Shown here one piece after another: positions 41,428-53,948 of a stretch of 64,000 nucleotides of DNA. Source of the DNA: Lineus longissimus (Eukaryota > Nemertea > Pilidiophora > Heteronemertea > Lineidae); NCBI RefSeq assembly GCF_910592395.1, contig NC_088323.1, forward strand, positions 8,744,001 through 8,808,000, in the 5' to 3' direction. A model generated the notes under the pieces. The model saw only the letters and a program-made list of their open reading frames with translations, was not told the origin of the DNA and did not search any database. Within the stretch, counting starts at the first letter, position 1, and each line of letters begins with the position of its first letter. The position numbers and the translations under genes were made by a program.

Positions 41428-42783
41428 TTACTGCCCTGCTATCTCAGGCTCAAACTCATCAGTCAGATTGAGGAATTCTACCCCCTGTTCGTCGTCATCG
41501 TCGTCATCTGGAACTGGGTGTGGACCTGCGTCTATGTTCTGTGAGCGTATTAACGCTTTCTCAAATCCATGCTCGACGACCTCTGGGCTGATCGCTTCCA
41601 AGGCACGGCTGACGATGTTGACAACATCTCTGAGTCCAATTGGATCACACTGGCCTGCTTCGTTGGTGTTTTCGGTCTTCCATGACTTCCATGCTTGTCT
41701 GGCGTGACATTTGAAGGATATCATGACAGCCACATCCAGGGGTTGTGCCAAAGATGTGCATCCGGCCGGTACAAAGTTGAGTCTGCCCCCTTCTGCAGTG
41801 AGACGATTCCTGAAGTTCTCCGTTCGATGTACTCTGAACTGATCCACCAAAAGTATGAACTGTTCAGCATGGGCCTCATGGACGTATGGGATGAAGATTT
41901 CGTCAAGCCAATGGTGAATCGTCTCCTGTCTGACCCATCCCGTGGCGGACGATGTGGCCACAACGTTTTCGGGCAACTCGGCCTCTTCCAGAGCTCGAAG
42001 CGCGCGAACAAATCCTCTTCTCGGAAAGGTGATGTGGGCTCGCATCTTATCGCCATTCGCCACCACGCAAAGTGTAACAGAACATCCCAGCTTTGGATTC
42101 TTCCTGGAGGTTCGTACATCAACAGCCTTGCCGCCTTTCTCATTGAGGGTGTACATTAGGCGGAGGTCAAAAAGGAGGAAAGTCTGGTCCATGTTGAAAA
42201 ACAGGCGCATTGGTATACCAAAATTTTCGATGGTGTTGGTTATTTCATCGCGAAAGTTTCGAACCAGGACAACGGCGTTTTCTGGAATGGTGGTAGTGTT
42301 CTTCGTGACTTTTCGCAGGCTGATGTCCTTCCTCTTCATAAAAAGTTCCACCCAGCCGTTGGATGCATGGAAATCATGCATTAGTGGTTTTGCCTCTGTG
42401 GCGAGTTGTCGGCGCTCTTCTGGGAGGGCATCCCACCAGGTCTGGAATAGTTGCACGGCCTTCTCCTGGACATCCTGGATCACAACAGGTAGACGTCTTC
42501 GCCGAACATCCCGGAACCAAATTTCTAGTTGGTCTTCGACCTCAGGCCAGTAACCAATCAACCTCTGCTTCACCTTTCGGTCTTTGCCCCGGTTCTGCTC
42601 CTCCTTCAATTCCAGGTCATGACGGTTCCACCTGCGAAACGTCTCAACAGGTATGTTGTGGTGGTTGGCAAATTCTGTCATCGTTCGCACAGTGCCATTT
42701 CCAATGGCAATCTCAAAAGTCTCGCATGTATCGCAGCTTCTCCGACACGGAATAACTACGCTTTCTTTTAGGAAGTGGCTCAT
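41428..42783 (-). CDS. pogo-like DDE transposase, 451 codons, intact
   Basis: The first ATG at 42,783 opens MSHFLKESVV; a longer 469-codon reading needs a TTG start. The N-terminal part is a helix-turn-helix (MTEFANHHNIPVETFRRW). It is followed by a CENP-B/Tc5-type second DNA-binding region with DFHASNGWVELFMKRKDISLRK at ~140-160. The DDE_1 domain has D199 in FFNMDQTF, D314 in LLVDQFRVH and D350 in SLAQPLDVAV (numbering from the 42,783 ATG). The tail has a run of six Asp. The catalytic triad is complete, there are no stops, and the element has matching ends, so it could be autonomous. The product would cut and paste at TA sites in the nucleus. Related domesticated proteins include CENP-B and Jerky-type genes; here the transposon context is clear. 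Confidence 0.9.
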   Translation of the reverse strand: MSHFLKESVVIPCRRSCDTCETFEIAIGNGTVRTMTEFANHHNIPVETFRRWNRHDLELKEEQNRGKDRKVKQRLIGYWPEVEDQLEIWFRDVRRRRLPVVIQDVQEKAVQLFQTWWDALPEERRQLATEAKPLMHDFHASNGWVELFMKRKDISLRKVTKNTTTIPENAVVLVRNFRDEITNTIENFGIPMRLFFNMDQTFLLFDLRLMYTLNEKGGKAVDVRTSRKNPKLGCSVTLCVVANGDKMRAHITFPRRGFVRALRALEEAELPENVVATSSATGWVRQETIHHWLDEIFIPYVHEAHAEQFILLVDQFRVHRTENFRNRLTAEGGRLNFVPAGCTSLAQPLDVAVMISFKCHARQAWKSWKTENTNEAGQCDPIGLRDVVNIVSRALEAISPEVVEHGFEKALIRSQNIDAGPHPVPDDDDDDEQGVEFLNLTDEFEPEIAGQ

Positions 42784-42896
42784 CCATATTTCTACAAGTT
42801 GTAGGCAAGGCAAGAAGAGGTTTCCGACAGTACCCAAACTTTATATACGCCTGAAACCACACTGATTACTCAATAGTTTTTGCCCTTTTAGGCCTA

Positions 42897-43102
42897 CGTG
42901 GTGTCCCAACTAAAATGCTAAGGTAATTCTCCCGGATTCCAAACTATGGACCAGACATTGTTGTTCGAAGTTCCTTTCTTTCAATCATCCATTACACTTA
43001 GCAAACAAGCCTTGATATGCCTTTTTTACGCTTTTTATGGTACTCAAATTTTGAAATTAAACACCCCGTAAAAACCGGTGGAGTATTTTGTGGGACACCC
43101 CG
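42897..43102. mobile_element. 206-bp mariner-like MITE nested in the pogo element
   Basis: Inverted termini CGTGGTGTCCCAACTAAAAT and CGGGGTGTCCCACAAAATA (the latter on the minus strand) are flanked by TA at 42,895-42,896 and 43,103-43,104. There is no coding capacity. The GGTGTCCCA core is shared with a similar-sized MITE at 55,686-55,887. Confidence 0.75.
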
Positions 43103-43323
43103 TATTATTCCGCCGCGGCACTCGTCCGTACAAATGACGCAACCCTATTAGGTCACCTGCGAAACATACAGCAGCCCCTCTAAAACCTAGGCCTGCCTTC
43201 CAAGTTGACAGTCTACTGCTATTGGTCGTTACCATGCTTGTATTGTGATCCTCTACTACGTACCATCATAAGGTGGGTTTGGCCTGAATATTAGGAACCG
43301 GTGGTTTGTCGATGAAAAGACAG

Positions 43324-43545
43324 TATTTGCAGAATAACAGGTGCAATCTTTCTATCACATTGAGGTTCTCAAAGCCCCAAATCTCGCTACCAAAGGTCAG
43401 TATAGTACCTACCATAGCGTCAAATAACTGTAGTGCTATATCAAGATCTAAAGACTGTTCTTGCACTCGAACACCAACCAAATAATACCAGAACATTAAA
43501 ACCAATTACCACCAAGCATAACAACTGATTTATTAGATTTTTTGT
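43324..43545 (-). pseudogene. LINE RT thumb region, 5' part split by the pogo insertion, copy B
   Basis: The translation ALQLFDAMVGTILTFGSEIWGFE...HLLFCKY is the continuation of 40,039-40,900. In copy A the same codons are joined directly. The reading frame passes into the transposon terminus, which explains an apparent chimeric frame at this point. Confidence 0.8.
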
Positions 43546-45397
43546 AATAGTGAAAACCATAAAAAGTCTAACGTGTCCAATAGTAACGCGGATACACATT
43601 CGGATTAAATGGTGTCCAGTTTAAGCGAGAGAGTAGGCCTTCTCATCACACTTCTACCACTGCGCCAGAGTATTGTGTAACCCAGTGGGTGATAATCATT
43701 TTTAGCTCTCTGTTGCAGATTTGCAGCAAAGTATGAAAAAAATGAAAGTTTCGATCAGTGTTACATTATGTAATCTAACCTGGCCCACAGAGTGTGCACG
43801 CATGATCAATGTTTCCATCACGTGTTCAAGCCTTAGAATCATCAGTCAAAAAGACTATAGATTTCAGAGGTGCCTTCCATCATGCAGTCGAAGTTCTAAC
43901 TAGCTCTTTAAATACATTATTGGAATTATTGTCTGCGAGCTGGGTGACAGCTATCAAATTGATCCGTGTGGGTCTTAGAGGGGCTCTTAATGATGATGAT
44001 TATTAGACGCCACTGATCTCTCCGCAAGATACCACTACTTATTTGTTTATTTGTAATTAAACCTGATTTCGGAAGTTGAAGGGACCAATCATGCCAGTAT
44101 CAGCACGATGTAATAAACCTAGGTCGAACGGGATGCCAAACGATAGGACCAAGCAATCACAACTTAAATAAGGTGAGTTTAAATTGAAAGACTCTGGTTA
44201 TAAACGTGTGCAAGCGGAGTGGGAGAGAAAGCTTAAGAATCTACTCTTGATTCAATATTTGAAATATATTCATCAGCGTTTGCAATGAATTTTTCCCAGA
44301 ACAGTGCTACTTGATATTGAATCATACATGTTTCCGTCAGCACATGTGCATTAAATACTGAAATAGCTCTGTCATTTATATTATCATAATGTATTTACAA
44401 CTGCAATGAAGTACTGACGCAAATGTTTACAAAAGTGAATAAAAAAAATATTATACATATATCAAATAGATTTGGCCTAGGAGAGCAGCGGTCACGATTC
44501 CCGTAGCAATTACCTGCGGAGACCGTTGTAAACAAGCGATATTTGGCGCATGCAATCATGATCACATTATCGGAGAGACAAAAAGCACTCGTTTGCATTA
44601 AGTTAACATGATCTGCATCACAAACATTGACAAATGTGAACACGGTGCGTACGGGTTAAGAATCGATTTCACGAAATCGGTCGCCTTTTCAAAGCAATCG
44701 ATGTAAAAATCATAAGCTCATTCTTTGCTCTCTTTAAACTAATCATTCCTATACAATCATTGACATAGGTTGTTTTGAAATTGATAAAACACTGTATTAT
44801 TCTAACCAGTACATGAGTTTTGTTGTCTGTGTCGAAGGATCCAGCAGACGCAACAAGGGACGACAGATCATAGAGGTGACTTACCTTGCTGTTTTCGTAA
44901 TTCACAGGTTGTTTTAATTCACAGATTTTCGTAATTCACAGGTTGTCTACTCACAGAGACAGTAATCATGCCATCACGCTACCACCAGTTCATGTATTTG
45001 GTAAAGCGTGTCGCAGCAGAACAAGGAACACCAGATCGTAGAAGCGACTAAAATCGGGACAAATTCAAAAAGGGCGTTTTAGGGTTAAACGTGTGTAACT
45101 TCTCCCTAATCAGTTTCAGGGCCTATTCATATTCTGTGAAGATTTACATGAAGGACCTGAATCTATCTATCCAGTAATTAACCGCTGTTTTAAGCTAAAC
45201 GCCATTTATGAATTTGGCCCGTTTCGTACTTCAACTGTATCCTGATCAGCGCCTCTATTGTAGCGGTGCTCTGATGCTGCTCTGATGTTTCAAAATCAAG
45301 TCGGCCGTTTGTCCCGATAACAAAACCACAACAGCAGAGCCCCTGAACCAGGAAAGAGGCTAACTGTGCTTTGGAATTGGATCTGAGACTAAGGCTG
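43546..45397. other. No gene found, copy B
   Basis: Collinear with 21,561-23,505 in A. It contains only short unsupported frames and scattered substitutions relative to A. Confidence 0.5.
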
Positions 45398-45957
45398 AAA
45401 GGCTGGATGTCGTCCTGGGTGCCGATAAATGGTACCCAGGTTCGAGATCGACTGGACAATAAGCACCCTGGGTGCCATTACACTAGACAAACAGCACCCA
45501 GCTTCTTCTACACTTTTTCTATACCTACAATCGAGGTTGGCCCCACGCTCACGGAGGTCACGTGTCACGATAACCATAATAAAAATAAAAATAAAAATAC
45601 GCAGTAAATCCATTCATTTTGTCATCACACAATTTTTCATTCTCTGAATATATCCCTCCTACATATCTTTTCTGAATAAATCATCCGAAATGTGCTTTCA
45701 AAGACCTATAGGCCTAAACGCGTTTTTTTCTGTTTATCTGTTCTTTTTATTTCGAGCACTGCTAATGCCGCAAGTACCACGGCGCGAGATAAAACGAAAT
45801 TGCAAGAAACGTCCTCGTCCCTAAGATCCGTAAGCCAGGCAAAAAGAAACTGGGTGCTATCTGTCTAGTGTAAAGGCACCCAGGGTGCTTATTGTCCAGT
45901 CGATCGCGAACCTGGGTTCCATTTGTCGGCACCCAGGACGACATCCACCCTTTCAGT
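45398..45957. repeat. Inverted repeat with ~115-bp arms, copy B
   Basis: Counterpart of 23,506-24,066. The arms at 45,398-45,512 and 45,839-45,957 carry the CCTGGGTGCC / GGCACCCAGG words. Arm-to-arm identity is retained in both array copies. Confidence 0.75.
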
Positions 45958-48900
45958 GAGACTAAGGGTCAATGTTGATATACCAATACTTTGGTGTTGC
46001 TAAAATTCCGTCGAAACTAGTGCCGGTTTTCAATTCTATAAACTATACCTTCGTTTCAGTATCTATAATGAGTGAGATCGACAGGCAACTTGCACAACGG
46101 CTTTTATTTGACGAATACGTCATCGGTTGATTTAAAAATTGATGAACTTTTGGCGAAATGTTGACCAAACGATGCGGGATATGCATAATTATTCTTTTGC
46201 ATGGTAAATAAATTGTGTACTTTTAACCTTTGATAAATTGAGGATCACATGTTCAGTCGATAAAACTTCCTTGGCTTCAGTTATTATGCCCGCATTAGGC
46301 CGACGAATGTTTAAGGTCACCACTTTATACTGCAGTCTCAGCGTATGTGATTTTGTACAGAAATGCATTTGAGATATAAGCCCGTGCAAGGCAAACGGCA
46401 AATTTTGTAATATGCACAAAATTTCGATAGAGAAAAACAGCGGGTTACTCTGTGGTGTAGGCACAAAATCAATCCATGTTTTACAATTTTATTGCTATCC
46501 AAAGGACAAACCGGCGATACATTTCCAGACTTCTCCTTAACCAACTCTTTGGGCATAATCATTATTAGCGTGTAGAAATGATTTCAATGGCATAATTTAG
46601 AACACATTGCCCGTAATAAAAATTGCTGATGAAGCGGTTGACATAATTTTGTTTTTCATAACCTCTTCACGCAACCTATATGAATTAGAGAAATCAAGCC
46701 CAAACTTTACATTACTCAACCTTAGTTCAGTGAGAAGGACCTGTGGCTCAGACACCAGGGGTCACCATGTCAAGCTGATTCGTTAGCATGAGTCAATCAA
46801 GCCAACATTCGGTCCCTTAATCTGATTGGGCGGTATCATCAAAAACTTTGTTCAGGAGCTACCCGTGCTTATGTCGGTCAATTGCCGGTGTATCATTTCA
46901 TCAGATATACATGTATTGGCGCGTTTTTCTTTGTTTCTCAATTTGAAAGATCCCTTGGGCTCTCTTTTGTATGCAGACATTGAAAAATGTGGAAATACTC
47001 ATAGTTGATGCTGGTGTTATAAGTATTAACCTCAAATACAAAACCGTAACAAAAGCAGTACACTCCTATTGGAAGAGTGGCTGTTCCAAATACTCTACAC
47101 ACCTTGTATAGTTTATGTTCAGATTGGCGATAGAATTAAGATAGGTCTTATTGAAATCTTAGAAAAACCTAACTTTTTGATTCTTTAAGTTACATCAAAG
47201 TTATGCTGTTAAACATGTTGTTGAAGTGTTTTTGTGTTTTTATTACGAAACGAAATAAAGTTGCAGCGGGGTACGTGCGATTCATCAAAGAGCCTTCGAA
47301 AATCAAGCTTTAAAAACGAATTTTGCACGACTAGCATTTCAGCCTTTTTTTTCCTACGGCGGGTAAAATGTAACTTATCATTTTCTGCTTAAAAGTTCAG
47401 CGCAGTTCAGTAGAAACTCTACGATGGACATGTATACAATAGGGCCCAAAGTATAGGCACCTTCTCAGAAATTCGCGTGTGACCTGATGATGCATCAGTT
47501 GCTTCGATAATGTTTTGGTGTGGGAAGGGCATTGCGTTGCTCGTGCGAAATTCGCATTACGGAGTGACGCTCTGATTGGGCGCTTTTTGCTACCGGTACA
47601 ATTCGTAGGCAAAGGCAGAGTATGTTATAGCAACTGGTGCCATGATGACTCTATTACCATGCTTACTGTATGGATACGAAATTGGTTGCTTCTGGGACAC
47701 CAATGACCTTAAACACATCAACATTGTAAGTGAATGAAATCCTTTGTCGAAGTGACATGATTCTATATAAATACATTAACTGTGTTATTAGCTCGATTGA
47801 AATTTTGTGAAGGAACTAAACAACTACATGTAGAATGTATCTGAGGCTAATAATTTCGTTTTAACCATAACGCGTATTTGTGAATGTCAAGAAAATGTAG
47901 CATGCAAGTATTTCTCTAAAGAAAATCTATAGAGAAACTCCTTGACCTCTCTCTAGGAAACCAGTGTAAATACAACTCGTCATAAAAAATTTTATTTAGA
48001 ATTTGATAGTTTCTAAATTGAATGATAATGAGTCATATATATAGGTTTTTAATGATGCTTTAAAACGTTATTGAAGTTATATAGAATCTATCTGTTTATT
48101 GGATCTAGTGTATAGGTTGTTTTTTTACAAACCTAAACATAATCTATACACGTATAGATTCCATATAACCAGCGGGCCATTCTCATTACAGCTTTGCTAC
48201 GGAATATTTTGACTAGGAAATTTGCGATGACACCATCAATATCTCGAGAAAGCAGGTTGTCCAATTGAGAATTACATTGGATGAGTTCGTAGACCGTGTA
48301 AATACAATTTAATATGTCGAATAGAGATTATTGCATATCCTGACAACATGGACATAGCTTCAGCAAGTATAGTGTTTTCCTCATTCCATTTCATTTCAAT
48401 GCATAGTGGAACCGATAATAATTTAACTTTGGCAATCTTACGAGTCCAGTCAATTCTTCGCTGTAGCGTGGCATGCTCGAATATTCTGTGGTGCGCTGCT
48501 TTTTTCACCACCTACCAAAACGGCCATGAAGGCCATGATCAAGTCAGAACCTGTTATATTTACAACGATATTGCTACCAAGGTCTGGAATTGCCGGGATT
48601 GGAAAACAGGACATCAGCTTTGGAAAAAGCAGGTATCTTATATTTTAGTTTTCATATTGGTAACCTATTTTGCAGCATAGACCTTATTCGATGTTGTTGC
48701 GTGCGCACCCGGTTAAGCGCTGATTATGCGGTGCTCTCCGTCATCGGGCAGGTTTTCTTTCTTTCTTGCTGTTGCCTGGGTGACAGACAGGCCTGTACTG
48801 CCTTCTTTGATTTCAGAATTTCGTTAGTCTTAAACTTGTTGCCAACTATGACCGTTTGATTTTGATTATGTAGTATATCATGGTTCTGTAGAGGCCATTA

Positions 48901-49083
48901 CAGTCACTAGCTTTATAGTTAGAAATTAAGGCACACAAATAACTTAAAATTTGTTCCGGGAACATCCGTTTTTATACAGGACATTTTAAACTTCTTCACA
49001 GGCTTAGCATTGAGCTGGTAGGCCACATTCTCTTGTGCGTTCTTGGTGTTTTTAGAACCCCGAAGCATGACTAACTTGAACCA
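45958..49083. other. No recognised gene, copy B; includes a 243-bp segment missing from A
   Basis: Collinear with 24,067-26,924, except that 47,245-47,487 (ACGAAACGAAATAAAGTTGC to GTGTGACCTG) is absent from A at TTATTATGATTATG. Whether it was inserted in B or deleted in A cannot be told, because C does not reach this part. Antiparallel small frames at 48,272-48,680 match those of copy A and are unassigned. Confidence 0.45.
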
Positions 49084-49340
49084 TGTTAACAAAGTAACCG
49101 CTGTACTTCAGAGAGTGCCCCTCCCCCCCCCCAAAAAAAAACCCCCCTACCAGCCAGTCGGGGGAGGCAAGAGGTGGTAGGTACTGGTGGCTTCCTTGAT
49201 ACAATTGCATTATTGTGGCACCTGGGCAACGAATTCAAGGGGTTAGAGTTGGCCCACTGCTAGGGTCAGAGCTTTCCCTCACCCACTGTTCACTGTATGT
49301 CAACAGATACTCTATAGATATCATCTACAGAAAATATATA

Positions 49341-49631
49341 TTATGTTAGGATACGACATGGAGGACCCTTCAAATTTCATCTCTCTTCATACATTGTAGT
49401 ACAATACACATAACAATGTACAGGAGCGTGCTTTACCAGTTTGACATGAGGACAGTTGGTAAAAACTTGCTGCAAAGTCAACATTTAAAAAAAAATTTGA
49501 AGAAAAGTTTGCCATATGTCATTATGAATGGGATTAGCTACCCAAAATGTCCTAGGGATATGTGTGGAAAGTTTTAGTTTTTGTAAAATTGGATGAAATT
49601 TGAAGGGTCTTCCATGTCGTATCCGAACATA
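49341..49631. repeat. Inverted repeat with ~40-bp arms, copy C
   Basis: Third copy of the structure at 13,024-13,313, with the arms conserved. Confidence 0.7.
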
Positions 49632-50600
49632 GCATATATTATAGAATATACGAGCTGCTCAGTTCAATAGTGGTCTAACTCCACTTTTATAAATTTTTGA
49701 GTTAGAGCTATAGCAGGAATCCTGAGTGTGAAATCTCTTTGTGCAATAATGGTCTACACTGAATCTAGTTCCACTAAAAAAATATAGATAGCACCACTTA
49801 TTTTCACCTTCGATTTGAGAAAACTGTTAGCACAAGACTGGTCTCCAAAATCCAATATGCATGTCTACATATTATGTAGACATGCAGTGAACAGCCCCCC
49901 ACTAACATGTTGCCGAATGGTAAATGCACACAAATTTGGTTGGAATGGGTTTTTTGCAGGCGAAGAGACTGTGGAACTAGTAGAGGCACACCAGAGAATC
50001 GTAGGAACATAGAACCATCTTCATATCTGAGAGCATAAAAAGCCCGCTAGCGAAGTTTGATTAATCTTTAGGAAAAACCAGAATATCTGAAAAACATCCA
50101 TTTCTCAATAATGTGTCTTTGGGTCCCACAACGACCAATTTGAAATTCGTTCAAAAGGTTCATTGAAATCTACAAAAAAAACATTCTCGAAGCGCCTGCC
50201 CGGTTTTTGCTCAATTAATTCGGGATTGTATCAATTCTAAATGTCTTCTGGATATATTACTGAAGTTTCAAAAAACAAAACCCATATGTCGGGGGGAGGG
50301 GGGGCCCCAAACCCTCCTAAAATTGAAGTTAGGTTGAAAAACAGTGTGAATATTCATAATTGTTCTCTCTCTGAGCTCAGAACAGCTGATGAATCCATTC
50401 ATTCTTGCGTTTTACTCTTTTGGCGGCCATTTTTTGCGTCAACTGAATCAAATTCATGGAAATGAGATAAGTTATTGTTTACATTGGATACGTAAACGTT
50501 AACTATAATATAGTAGCGCTTCTCAGAAAAGTATTCGGCTTCTCTGCTGCGCGCTTATAATTAAGACAGCTTGTATGAATGACTCGTTTGAGCGCCAATC

Positions 50601-50924
50601 ATGGTAGAATTTTCTTCGGCGATCGTGCATATGACTGGTACATTTGGCCGATGCGATGCCTTAATGAAGAAATACTCACAATGGAAGGAAAGTATCAACA
50701 CTACGCGTGAACTTCGAATTTATAAAACCATCAAAAGTACAATTAGAGTTGAGGAATATTCTCGACCTGGCGATGGATCGTGTCGACCAAATGTAGAACT
50801 CGCACGACACAGTGTAATCGAACTAGAAATAAGACAATGCAACATTTGTACCAATGTCGCTGTTGAATCAGAAACGCAATTCTCGTTCGAATGCATGGCG
50901 TACAGTCAACTGAGGAATAAATAA
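50601..50924 (+). pseudogene. Non-LTR retrotransposon RT C-terminal remnant, copy C
   Basis: A 107-codon uninterrupted frame with ELRIYKTIKSTIRVEEY and the CNICTNVAVESETQFSFEC knuckle. It is one codon shorter than in B because GAA is replaced by TAA at the end. It is a fragment only. Confidence 0.55.
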
Positions 50925-51634
50925 TAAATCGTTCACCTACACTTCGACTTTAAGGGTGAATTATAAAAGCGTCTGATGATATCTTCAATTCAAATGAACT
51001 GATGAACATTTCACAGTGATACGTGTACCAATACTATTTGAGACCTTTGCCTCAGGCGTATATATATGAGAAAGTCGACTTTCAAATCGTGGACTGCAAC
51101 TTGGATAGACACTTCGTGGTATCCATCTTTCGCACTGAGCCAAGTTACGATTAAAAACATCACTGTAAAAATGCTGATGGAATAACGCTATAATTTTAAA
51201 CTGAATACTACTAGATATAACTGTAATTTAACCTCGAAGATGAAGTCCGAGTGGACGTATGAACGGGCAATAATCTCCAACTAAGTGAGATCTACGGGTT
51301 AACGCGCAGTTTTCGTAGATTCTGCTTTAATGACATGCCTGTCGTGATGGGATGCCGAGTGGACCGCAACTTCTTCATCATACTTGGTATCCCAAATGGG
51401 CATTATACATTGATAATGGGTTGATAAATTCAGGATGCACATCAAGATGTCAGGGCCTTCCATTTCCGACATGTAATGTATTAACTTTAGAATTTGAACA
51501 TATTCATCCTTTAAAACTCGAACACTACTTTCAAATATGTAATATCTTAACTTTCTACCGAATTGCCGAACTAGCAGAGGGGCAACTATCGGTCGTATCG
51601 TGATGTAAGGATCTATGGCAAACTCCCAGCATGG

Positions 51635-52675
51635 TTGGCATCAGTCTTTTACCACACGAAGTTGAGGGTTATAGTCACGGTGGCCCTTTTTCATTACTCC
51701 TTGAGTCCTCATCGTAATGTCTACATCTTCAGCCAAGATAGCATAAGCGGAGAGTTTAGAATGATAAGTAACTTTCATTTTAACGAGCTCACCTATATTG
51801 CTGGCGAATTCGGCAATGATGTAATAGGTGTTAGTACTTGTCGTGGACGAAAGTCTGTCTATGAAAAATTCCGAGCATTTCAATTCAATTTGAATGGAAA
51901 AGGTAATTGCCGCGAGTTGATTCTACCGTATGATGAACTTAAGAAAAGCCTCGGTCCAAGAAATTCGACGTTCAAATATTTCAAAATGGTTTCATGCGGT
52001 GAGAATGTTTTCTTGGAGTTGACCTTTCGATGCAAATTTCTGATGCACAAGAACAGGGAAAAAACCCTATCTATGTCTTGGTTAGATTGGTATAAAATAG
52101 TAAACGTAGGGTTCGTTCTTAAACTTCAGTATGTTAAAAGCCTGAAAGGGATTCGCTACTCTCTTATGTCTGAAGCAGACATACTTAAATCATATTATAT
52201 TGATAACATCATGCCAGAAGATATCAAATGTGATTTAAATGGTTATGTCTATAAATCATCAGCCAGAACACACTCCATCACCATCTTAGAAAAACCGTAC
52301 GAGCATAATACGTCCACGTCGATTATCTTTCGTGATGATTTGTTCAGAAAAGTAGGAGACTCCGCAATTGCGTCTTTGCTCGGATCATATAACTTTGTCT
52401 TAGAGGTTCATCGGTCGGAAATTGTAAGCAACTCCTTTCATCACCCAAAGGAGACCTATAAATTTCAACCTAGACTTACTACATATCTTTTTATGTTAAC
52501 TTTGGAGGCATGCCTGGAAAACTCTGATGTGGATGTTCGGCTGACGTTATTGATGACCTTGGATGCGAAGTTTGTTTCACATCATATGCTGATTGTTGGT
52601 GCAAATGAAAGATTAATCGCCTGGCCAAAATATCCTAATAGTAATCCGTTGACCGCAAAAGTGTTTATTGTGTGA
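51635..52675 (+). CDS. Unknown conserved protein, 346 codons, copy C
   Basis: Intact third array copy of the unknown gene, with the same length, stop position and lack of an early ATG. Copy-specific replacements concentrate between residues 235 and 290 (FQPRLTTYLFML where A and B have FQPKHAIYLFML; ENSDV for EQSDV; SFHH for SLHH), while the central SWLDWYKIVNVGFVLKLQ block is unchanged. Flanking sequence is shared with A and B. No domain was recognised, and neither a signal peptide nor a membrane helix was seen. The coding status is supported by frame integrity in every copy, including the diverged inverted one. Confidence 0.6.
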   Translation: MASVFYHTKLRVIVTVALFHYSLSPHRNVYIFSQDSISGEFRMISNFHFNELTYIAGEFGNDVIGVSTCRGRKSVYEKFRAFQFNLNGKGNCRELILPYDELKKSLGPRNSTFKYFKMVSCGENVFLELTFRCKFLMHKNREKTLSMSWLDWYKIVNVGFVLKLQYVKSLKGIRYSLMSEADILKSYYIDNIMPEDIKCDLNGYVYKSSARTHSITILEKPYEHNTSTSIIFRDDLFRKVGDSAIASLLGSYNFVLEVHRSEIVSNSFHHPKETYKFQPRLTTYLFMLTLEACLENSDVDVRLTLLMTLDAKFVSHHMLIVGANERLIAWPKYPNSNPLTAKVFIV

Positions 52676-53406
52676 GGAAAAGGAACTCATTCTGCGTGAA
52701 CAAATTGAAAAACCCATTTGCTGATTAAGAAGAAAAACCTGAAGCAAAGCACTTGAAATAAAAAATAATAGGGAGTTTGATCGGCTCGGTAAGAGCGGAG
52801 ATAGAAATTAGTTCTTAATCTTAAATCTGAGCAATTTCGAGGACAGTTTGCAAGTTCTCACTTTTACTTTTATCCCATAAATCGCATATCATTTAGCTCC
52901 CCCACAACGTTTAATGCAAACAATATAGTTTTGTACGTCAACATGTGCATCATATTTTCAAAGAGTTCCTTTTAATGCTGCAATCTATGCGGGTGGCAAA
53001 ACGGATCAGTTGTTTTTGTCCAATATTTTTCGATGTATAAAGATGCTTGGGAGAATTTATTGGCCATAAACATCCTAATTAGCACATCATAAATGTGTCG
53101 CATCAAAACAGCTCTTATAACTGGCAACTGTCAGCGTTTATCTCAGTCAATGCCAATAACTCGTTTAGTGACTACACATCTACATGTGCACGTATCTGAA
53201 TTTAAATGTGCATGTATTGTATCAACCTTATTCAGACCATCAACCAAGATCCTGGCTGGCTTCAAACATTCCATGGTATCTGTTTCGTTCATATCATTGG
53301 TTATGTTATTTCGTCTGTATAATGACGGGAACAAGAAGGTGAGAATACAGATATTGCACAGCTCCGAGGGGATCTACAAGTTTTCAGACCGTTATCGTTT
53401 CTCAGA

Positions 53407-53948
53407 ATGGTAATACTGCGAAACTTCCCCAAAATAGAATCTGGTTTAAATCTATACATCCAAGCAAGACTAGACATCGAAGCATTCCACTTTTCAATAG
53501 ACATAAGATGGCATTGCATGAAGAAATTCATTGATATCTTGGATCATATGACTTTTCATACTCCACTTTGTCTTGTAGATGAATTTACACATGAGAGAAG
53601 CATGATTATCTCGTTTGAAAGACGTTCTTTTAAAGTGGGTGACCGTCTTTCAAATGATATTCTAGCTGCCCTCGACCTGGTAAGTAAGAGAGAATTGGTG
53701 GAACGAGTTCGACCACTAGTCTTTTATTGCCTACCGCTCTATTCACAGGATACATGATGTTTGGAATTGAAATTGAAATAATGCGTTATTCGGAGGTTTC
53801 AGCTTGCATTTTCTTCCTTGTCAAAGTCAGAGATCTAAAAATTTGTCAAGCTGAACAGTTGGATCAACAACTTTATCACAGTTATTCCTTTACGAATCAA
53901 CTATTGGAAGAGATTGATCCGAAACATAGGAAGCAGAAACTGGAATGA
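53407..53948 (+). other. Small overlapping frames (116 and 64 codons), copy C
   Basis: Counterparts of 33,585-34,126, both intact, with the same ACATGATG overlap and splice-like GTAAGT / CTATTCACAG signals. Status is unknown; the proteins resemble nothing I know. Confidence 0.35.

Larger units (their letters stand above)
40901..43323. mobile_element. pogo/Tigger-like (Tc1/mariner superfamily) element inserted in the LINE of copy B
   Basis: The ends CTGTCTTTTCATCGA and their reverse complement are flanked by TA on both sides (40,899-40,900 and 43,324-43,325). The LINE sequence is continuous across the site in copy A, so the 2,423-bp insertion and the TA target duplication are directly seen. 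A CCGGTT word lies 22 bp in from each end. It encodes one intact transposase on the minus strand. A tandem TTTGCGGTTTCAGTGCGG minisatellite lies near 41,085-41,140, and a 206-bp MITE is nested upstream of the gene. Confidence 0.93.
26925..49083 (+). repeat. Segmental array, copy B of the ~14.5-kb unit
   Basis: Collinear with copy A once three insertions are removed: 27,604-29,885, the Harbinger at 36,012-38,908 and the pogo-like element at 40,901-43,323. Without them its length is close to 14.5 kb, which agrees with A after correcting for A's own insertion and deletions. Only the 346-codon gene survives as an unbroken non-transposon frame of notable size. Confidence 0.9.

Noticed and set aside
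43266-43505. Apparent chimeric protein joining LINE RT to an unrelated tail
   Set aside because: The tail is the pogo-like element's terminus; copy A shows the uninterrupted LINE sequence.
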